From assembly GCA_017161655.1 (NCBI GenBank), contig JADFCV010000001.1:260945-324944 (forward strand): a stretch of DNA of 64,000 nucleotides. The letters run 5' to 3'. Under the pieces are notes generated by a model. It was not told the DNA's origin. It saw nothing but the letters and a program-made list of their open reading frames with translations, and ran no database searches. The first letter of the stretch is position 1; the number at the start of each line of letters is the position of its first letter. The stretch is from Candidatus Sumerlaeota bacterium (GTDB lineage Bacteria; Sumerlaeota; Sumerlaeia; Sumerlaeales; Sumerlaeaceae). Positions 60,767 to 64,000 of this stretch are shown here, piece after piece. Made by a program: the position numbers and the translations under genes.

Positions 60767-61639
60767 TTACCGGGGCGCCACCACATTGAGTCCTGCAATT
60801 GATAGCGATTCCTTTATGGGAAGGCGCAGATCGCTTATCAAAGGTCGGTGATCCGAAGCGACACGAGCCAAAGCCTTACGCGAGACATAGCAGCGTACGA
60901 TTTCAATTTCTGGCGAGGCGTAGATATAATCCAGCGCAAGAAATGTCAACGGATGCCCAAAAGTTCTCAATCGCTTACGTCCCGTCACGTGGCAGGTATT
61001 TCTAAACGTAGCCTGAAGCTTTTTACAAGTTCGCACCGGCCACCAGTTGTTAAAGTCTCCCAACACAATAGCAGGTGCAGGTGTAAGCCGTGGATTGTGA
61101 ATGATTTCTTCACTAGCCAAACGTGCGAGTTGCTCGCGGCGTTCGCTGTAGCGGAGTCCGAGGTGGACGCAGAATACGTGCAACAGCCCGTGAGGGGTAT
61201 CGAGAAGCGCGTGAAGACAACCGCGTGGTTCCCGCGCCCCGGGAACCGATAAATCGAAGTGCGATGTCGAACGGATTGGAAACTTGGACAGAATAGCGTT
61301 TCCATAGGCGGCGTGCGCATGCTCGTCCGAAAGCCGATGATCGCGAACCGGTGCGAAACAGTAATACATATTCAGAATCTCTGCCAAGATGCGGGGTTGG
61401 TCGTCACGATGCGACCGATGCCGGAACCTTTCGATCTCTTGCAACGCCACGATTTCCGGACTTTCGCTTGAGATCACACGCGCAATACGCAACAGATCGT
61501 ATTTTCCATCCGGACCGCGGCCGTGGTGGATATTGTACGTTAGGACGCGAAGGGTGCGCTCAGCTCGGGGGAGCCCCGCAGCCTCAGTCGTTTCCAGTTG
61601 TCCAGTAAGCAGTTTTTTCAAGCGATTCTGTATCTTCAT
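60767..61639 (-). CDS. Endonuclease/exonuclease/phosphatase family protein
   Basis: A 290-residue metal-dependent hydrolase of the EEP superfamily, which includes nucleases, sphingomyelinases and inositol phosphatases. Motifs are in standard order: LRVLTYNIHHGRGPD (residues 29-43, Asn), IVALQEIERF (Glu), YGNAILSKFPIRS, VFCVHLGLRYSERREQLARL, IVLGDFNNWWP (Asp/Asn) and VASDHRPLISDL (Asp-His pair). All catalytic groups are there. No signal peptide is visible, so a cytoplasmic role is inferred. It is read divergently from moeA, with 40 bases between them. Confidence 0.88.
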   Translation of the reverse strand: MKIQNRLKKLLTGQLETTEAAGLPRAERTLRVLTYNIHHGRGPDGKYDLLRIARVISSESPEIVALQEIERFRHRSHRDDQPRILAEILNMYYCFAPVRDHRLSDEHAHAAYGNAILSKFPIRSTSHFDLSVPGAREPRGCLHALLDTPHGLLHVFCVHLGLRYSERREQLARLASEEIIHNPRLTPAPAIVLGDFNNWWPVRTCKKLQATFRNTCHVTGRKRLRTFGHPLTFLALDYIYASPEIEIVRCYVSRKALARVASDHRPLISDLRLPIKESLSIAGLNVVAPR

Positions 61640-61679
61640 CGCGCGATCACTATCGTTACAATACCAGTGCGGTGAAGGA

Positions 61680-62975
61680 ATGCGTCAGGTGGGCGTTCAT
61701 ACTACTCTCATGGATTGGCGGCAGGCCGTGGCCGTTGTCATTCGGTATTCAGATGCGAAGGCGCCAGTAACAAAACCCCTTGCGCAAGCCCACGATCTTA
61801 TTGCGGCTGAGGATGTCGTCTCGCCATACGATCTCCCGCTGTTTGCCAGCTCAGCCATGGATGGGTATGCTGTTTGTGCGAACGATGTCGCTCAGGCATC
61901 ACCTGAATCCCCAGTCGAGTTAGAAGTGATCGGAGAGGCGCGTGCTGGTTTGCCTTATCCGGGGCGTGTGAGGTCTGGGCAAGCGGTCGAGATCATGACA
62001 GGGTCACCGATCCCAGGGGGGGCAGATGCGGTTGTTAAGGTCGAGGACACTCAGCGAATTGATGACCGGCGGGTGAGAATCTTTGCGAAGGTGCCTCCTC
62101 TCACAGCGATTCGGGCAGCTGGACGGGACATCAAAAAGGGGGACGTTCTTATTCGACGTGGAGAGAAAGTCAGTTCCGGCCTTGCTGCATTTTTAGCCGC
62201 CGCAGGCATTGGCGAGATAAAGGTCGTTCCCCGGCCCAGGGTTGGCATTGTGGTCACGGGCGACGAGCTGCTTCCTCCCGATGTGAACCTCCTCCAGCTC
62301 GATTCTGGTGCCATTTTTGATGCCAATTCCGTCACGCTGGAGTTGTTATCCAAAGAAATGGGGGCGGAGGTGGCCTTTTGCGAGCGGGTAAAAGATGACC
62401 CGTCCTCCCTGCGAGAAGTCTTTGTGTCGCGTTCGCAGCTTTGCGATATCCTGGTTTTTTCTGGGGGTGTCTCAAAGGGAAAGTATGATTTTGTGCGACC
62501 TCTTTTTTCTGAGTCTGGAGGTCAGGAGTTGTTCTGGGGAATCAATCAGCAGCCCGGAAAACCCCTATTTTTTGGCAAGTTAGGTGATGTTCTGGTTCTG
62601 GGCTTGCCGGGGAATCCTGTTTCGGCATTTTTTTGTGCGGACCTCTACCTGAGAACAGCCGTCCGACGAATGCGCGGAGAACCTGATTTCGAGGTCCAGA
62701 CAATCACAGTGCTGTTGGGAGAGGAAATGACCAAGAACGATACGCGCGTAGCGTTTCGTCGAGCCTTTCTCAGAACAAGAGGGAAACAGGTTGTTGCTTA
62801 CTCGGCAGGCCCACCGGATTCGCATCTTCTCCATACGATTGCCCGACACCATGGGTACGTCATAATTCCCGCTGAGAGAGCCCGAGTTCCCGAAGGAGAA
62901 CCGGTAGAATTTGTTCTACCTGACATTTCACGCCTGCCCCGTGAGCTTTTGAAAACATTGCTCAGCATCGTGTAG
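61680..62975 (+). CDS. moeA: Molybdopterin molybdenumtransferase
   Basis: MoeA inserts molybdate into adenylated molybdopterin in the last step of cofactor synthesis. The 431-residue protein has the family parts: PLFASSAMDGYAVCANDV (residues about 55-72), MTGSPIPGGADAVVKVEDT, VGIVVTGDELLPPDVN with the substrate loop IFDANSVTLELLSKEMG, ILVFSGGVSKGKYDFVRPLF, and VLGLPGNPVSAFFCADLYL, followed by a C-terminal barrel domain. Start ATG at 61680 has a GGTGAAGGA just before it; Met11 at 61710 is an alternative. An earlier frame opening at 61389 overlaps the EEP gene and is not coding. Confidence 0.93.
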   Translation: MRQVGVHTTLMDWRQAVAVVIRYSDAKAPVTKPLAQAHDLIAAEDVVSPYDLPLFASSAMDGYAVCANDVAQASPESPVELEVIGEARAGLPYPGRVRSGQAVEIMTGSPIPGGADAVVKVEDTQRIDDRRVRIFAKVPPLTAIRAAGRDIKKGDVLIRRGEKVSSGLAAFLAAAGIGEIKVVPRPRVGIVVTGDELLPPDVNLLQLDSGAIFDANSVTLELLSKEMGAEVAFCERVKDDPSSLREVFVSRSQLCDILVFSGGVSKGKYDFVRPLFSESGGQELFWGINQQPGKPLFFGKLGDVLVLGLPGNPVSAFFCADLYLRTAVRRMRGEPDFEVQTITVLLGEEMTKNDTRVAFRRAFLRTRGKQVVAYSAGPPDSHLLHTIARHHGYVIIPAERARVPEGEPVEFVLPDISRLPRELLKTLLSIV

Positions 62976-63051
62976 AAAGTGGCTAGGTGGCGTGGACAGT
63001 TGCACCTGACAGCGCGTGTTTCGATTTTAGAAAAACGATTTGGGATCAGCG

Positions 63052-63357
63052 ATGGAAAACGAAGCGGGACGCATCCGAAAATTGGGGCGTCGGAAAAAAG
63101 AGGAAGTTCCCGTTGAGCAGTTGCCTTTGGACAAATGCTTTCAGGAGCTCGAACAGATTGTCGAAGCTCTCGAAGGGGAAAATACGTCCCTTGAAGAATC
63201 CCTGAGGCTCTTCGAGCGTGGCATGGCGCTCAGCAGAAGATGCCTTAAGGAGCTTGAATCCATTGAGCAACGAATTGAAATGATAGTAGAGGACTCCGGA
63301 CAGGGTGTTCGAACAGCCCCCTTCGACTCAGGCGATAACGAAGCGACAGAAGAATAG
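63052..63357 (+). CDS. xseB: Exodeoxyribonuclease VII small subunit
   Basis: XseB is the small helical subunit of exonuclease VII. The 101-residue protein has the family pattern LDKCFQELEQIVEALEGENT with SLEESLRLFERGMALSRRCLK (residues about 25-65), a helical pair with repeated EL and I/V-E motifs. A basic N-terminal part (RKLGRRKKEEVP) and a Thr/Asp-rich tail extend it beyond the usual 80 residues. The ATG at 63052 is preferred; TTG at 63040 also opens this frame. It lies directly before dxs, a common arrangement in other bacteria. Confidence 0.9.
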   Translation: MENEAGRIRKLGRRKKEEVPVEQLPLDKCFQELEQIVEALEGENTSLEESLRLFERGMALSRRCLKELESIEQRIEMIVEDSGQGVRTAPFDSGDNEATEE

Positions 63358-63422
63358 TGGTTCATGCTGGAATGTGGTTTTTTGTCGAATCTTTTGCTTA
63401 GGGTTTTGAAACTGAGGAAAAA

Positions 63423-64000
63423 ATGATCGAACTCGAAAACATTGAATCACCAAGCCAGATTCGTGGAGCTGATATCCAAACACTCGAAAACTTGGCGGGG
63501 CAGATTCGTGCTCGTATCCTAGAAACTGTGGCTGTGAACGGCGGGCATCTTGCGTCCTCTCTTGGGACAGTTGAGCTCGCTATCGCCCTCCATTACGCTT
63601 TCGATACTCCGCGCGACCTCCTCGTATGGGATGTTGGGCATCAAGCCTACCCTCACAAGCTGCTTACTGGCCGCGCCAAATCATTTTCGACCCTTCGCAA
63701 GCGTGGCGGGCTGAGCGGCTTTCTGCGACGTTCCGAGAGTCCCTACGATGTGTTTGGTGCAGGGCACGCAGGCACATCTATTAGCGCTGCGCTTGGTTTG
63801 GCTCTGGCGCGGGATCTAAAGGGTCAGCAGCACAAGGTCGTTGCAATCATTGGTGACGGGTCTCTCACGTGTGGTCTTCCGTTCGAGGGGCTTAACAACG
63901 CTGGCCACGCCGGAACAGACCTCCTCGTCGTTCTCAACGACAACGAGATGTCGATCAGCGAGAACGTCGGTGCTTTGGCCAAGTATCTCAACAGGCTGGT
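63423..64000 (+). CDS. dxs: 1-deoxy-D-xylulose-5-phosphate synthase, N-terminal part
   Basis: The first 192 codons of Dxs, cut by the right edge. Dxs uses thiamine diphosphate to join pyruvate and glyceraldehyde 3-phosphate, the entry to the MEP isoprenoid pathway. The window shows the N-terminal diphosphate-binding domain: NGGHLASSLGTVELAIALHY, LLVWDVGHQAYPHKLLTGR, SPYDVFGAGHAGTSISAALG and VAIIGDGSLTCGLPFEGLNN (GDG motif) with VVLNDNEMSISENVG. All fit closely. The start ATG at 63423 lies 65 bases after the xseB stop. Confidence 0.96.
   Translation, partial: MIELENIESPSQIRGADIQTLENLAGQIRARILETVAVNGGHLASSLGTVELAIALHYAFDTPRDLLVWDVGHQAYPHKLLTGRAKSFSTLRKRGGLSGFLRRSESPYDVFGAGHAGTSISAALGLALARDLKGQQHKVVAIIGDGSLTCGLPFEGLNNAGHAGTDLLVVLNDNEMSISENVGALAKYLNRL

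Noticed and set aside
61389-61679. Upstream extension of moeA by 97 codons.
   Set aside because: This part overlaps the EEP-family gene in the other direction and shows no relation to MoeA; MoeA homology begins after 61700.
1-64000. CRISPR arrays, insertion sequences, prophage or integrase signals.
   Set aside because: No regularly spaced repeats, transposase or integrase motifs and no long terminal inverted repeats were seen. The tRNA-Tyr has no adjacent integrase or duplicated 3' end.

Overview
The window is ordinary chromosomal DNA of a Gram-negative (diderm), free-living type of bacterium. Support for this is a TolC-family outer-membrane protein, several lipoprotein signals, a periplasmic parvulin, paired M16 peptidases, a secreted amidase and an L,D-transpeptidase. 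About 60 protein genes and one tRNA fill almost the whole sequence on both strands. Genes are tightly packed, with many ATGA or TGATG stop/start overlaps. I see no insertion sequence, prophage, CRISPR array or rRNA. The phylum cannot be fixed from sequence alone. The mix of CarD, DUF4416, DUF4623, golvesin-type and LssY proteins suggests a PVC-like or candidate-phylum lineage (Sumerlaeota-like is a low-confidence guess).

Layout. 1-1.6 kb: two coupled GT4 glycosyltransferases (one cut by the left edge). 1.7-2.2 kb: macrodomain protein. 2.2-4.6 kb (minus): M50 protease, scpA, scpB. 4.7-8.4 kb (minus): prenyl synthase, nadD and a DedA-PAP2-LssY fusion. 8.4-13.5 kb: RsuA/RluB-type pseudouridine synthase, deoC with an unusual N-terminal extension, lysS, zapA, a ZapB-like coiled coil, recR, and an ACT-domain protein. 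13.5-14.2 kb: a small basic protein behind a palindromic site and ahead of a strong terminator. 14.2-18.0 kb (minus): membrane glycosyltransferase-like protein, DUF4416 protein, ion-transporter-type permease. 18.1-21.9 kb (minus): GGDEF/histidine-kinase-like hybrid, yqeK, rsfS, carD. 22-25 kb: AEC carrier, DoxX, MFS. 25.2-30.2 kb: two large secreted proteins. 30.2-35.6 kb: a DUF-like small protein, two M16 peptidases, a GT4 enzyme and an L,D-transpeptidase. 35.7-38.9 kb: a DnaE-like protein that has lost its polymerase catalytic residues. 38.9-43.2 kb: cyclophilin, FmdB-type zinc ribbon, PMT-type membrane protein and polysaccharide deacetylase. 43.4-48.5 kb: two DUF4623-type secreted paralogues around a parvulin, plus an exported protein. 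48.6-54.1 kb (minus): purN-purB, a lipoprotein, DUF3891, pgk-comF. 54.2 kb: tRNA-Tyr. 54.3-57.6 kb: threonine synthase, small exported or unknown proteins and a degenerate nucleosidase-fold protein. 57.7-60.7 kb (minus): a FlgT-like exported protein followed by TolC. 60.8-64 kb: an EEP-family hydrolase, moeA, xseB and the start of dxs.

How the genes work together. Housekeeping functions (chromosome condensation, NAD, isoprenoid, purine, threonine and molybdopterin synthesis, ribosome silencing, glycolysis) are interleaved with envelope and surface-polysaccharide genes. The most notable object is the DnaE paralogue at 35731-38859. It keeps the full alpha-subunit domain order, but all three palm aspartates and most of the fingers are gone, while a clamp-binding-like motif is retained. 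Other points of interest are a diguanylate cyclase fused to a kinase-like module whose phospho-accepting His position is Asp, an amidase split by a golvesin-type domain, a secreted glutamine/charge-repeat protein with an aromatic- and cysteine-rich C-terminus, and a deoC with a helix resembling a microcompartment targeting peptide.
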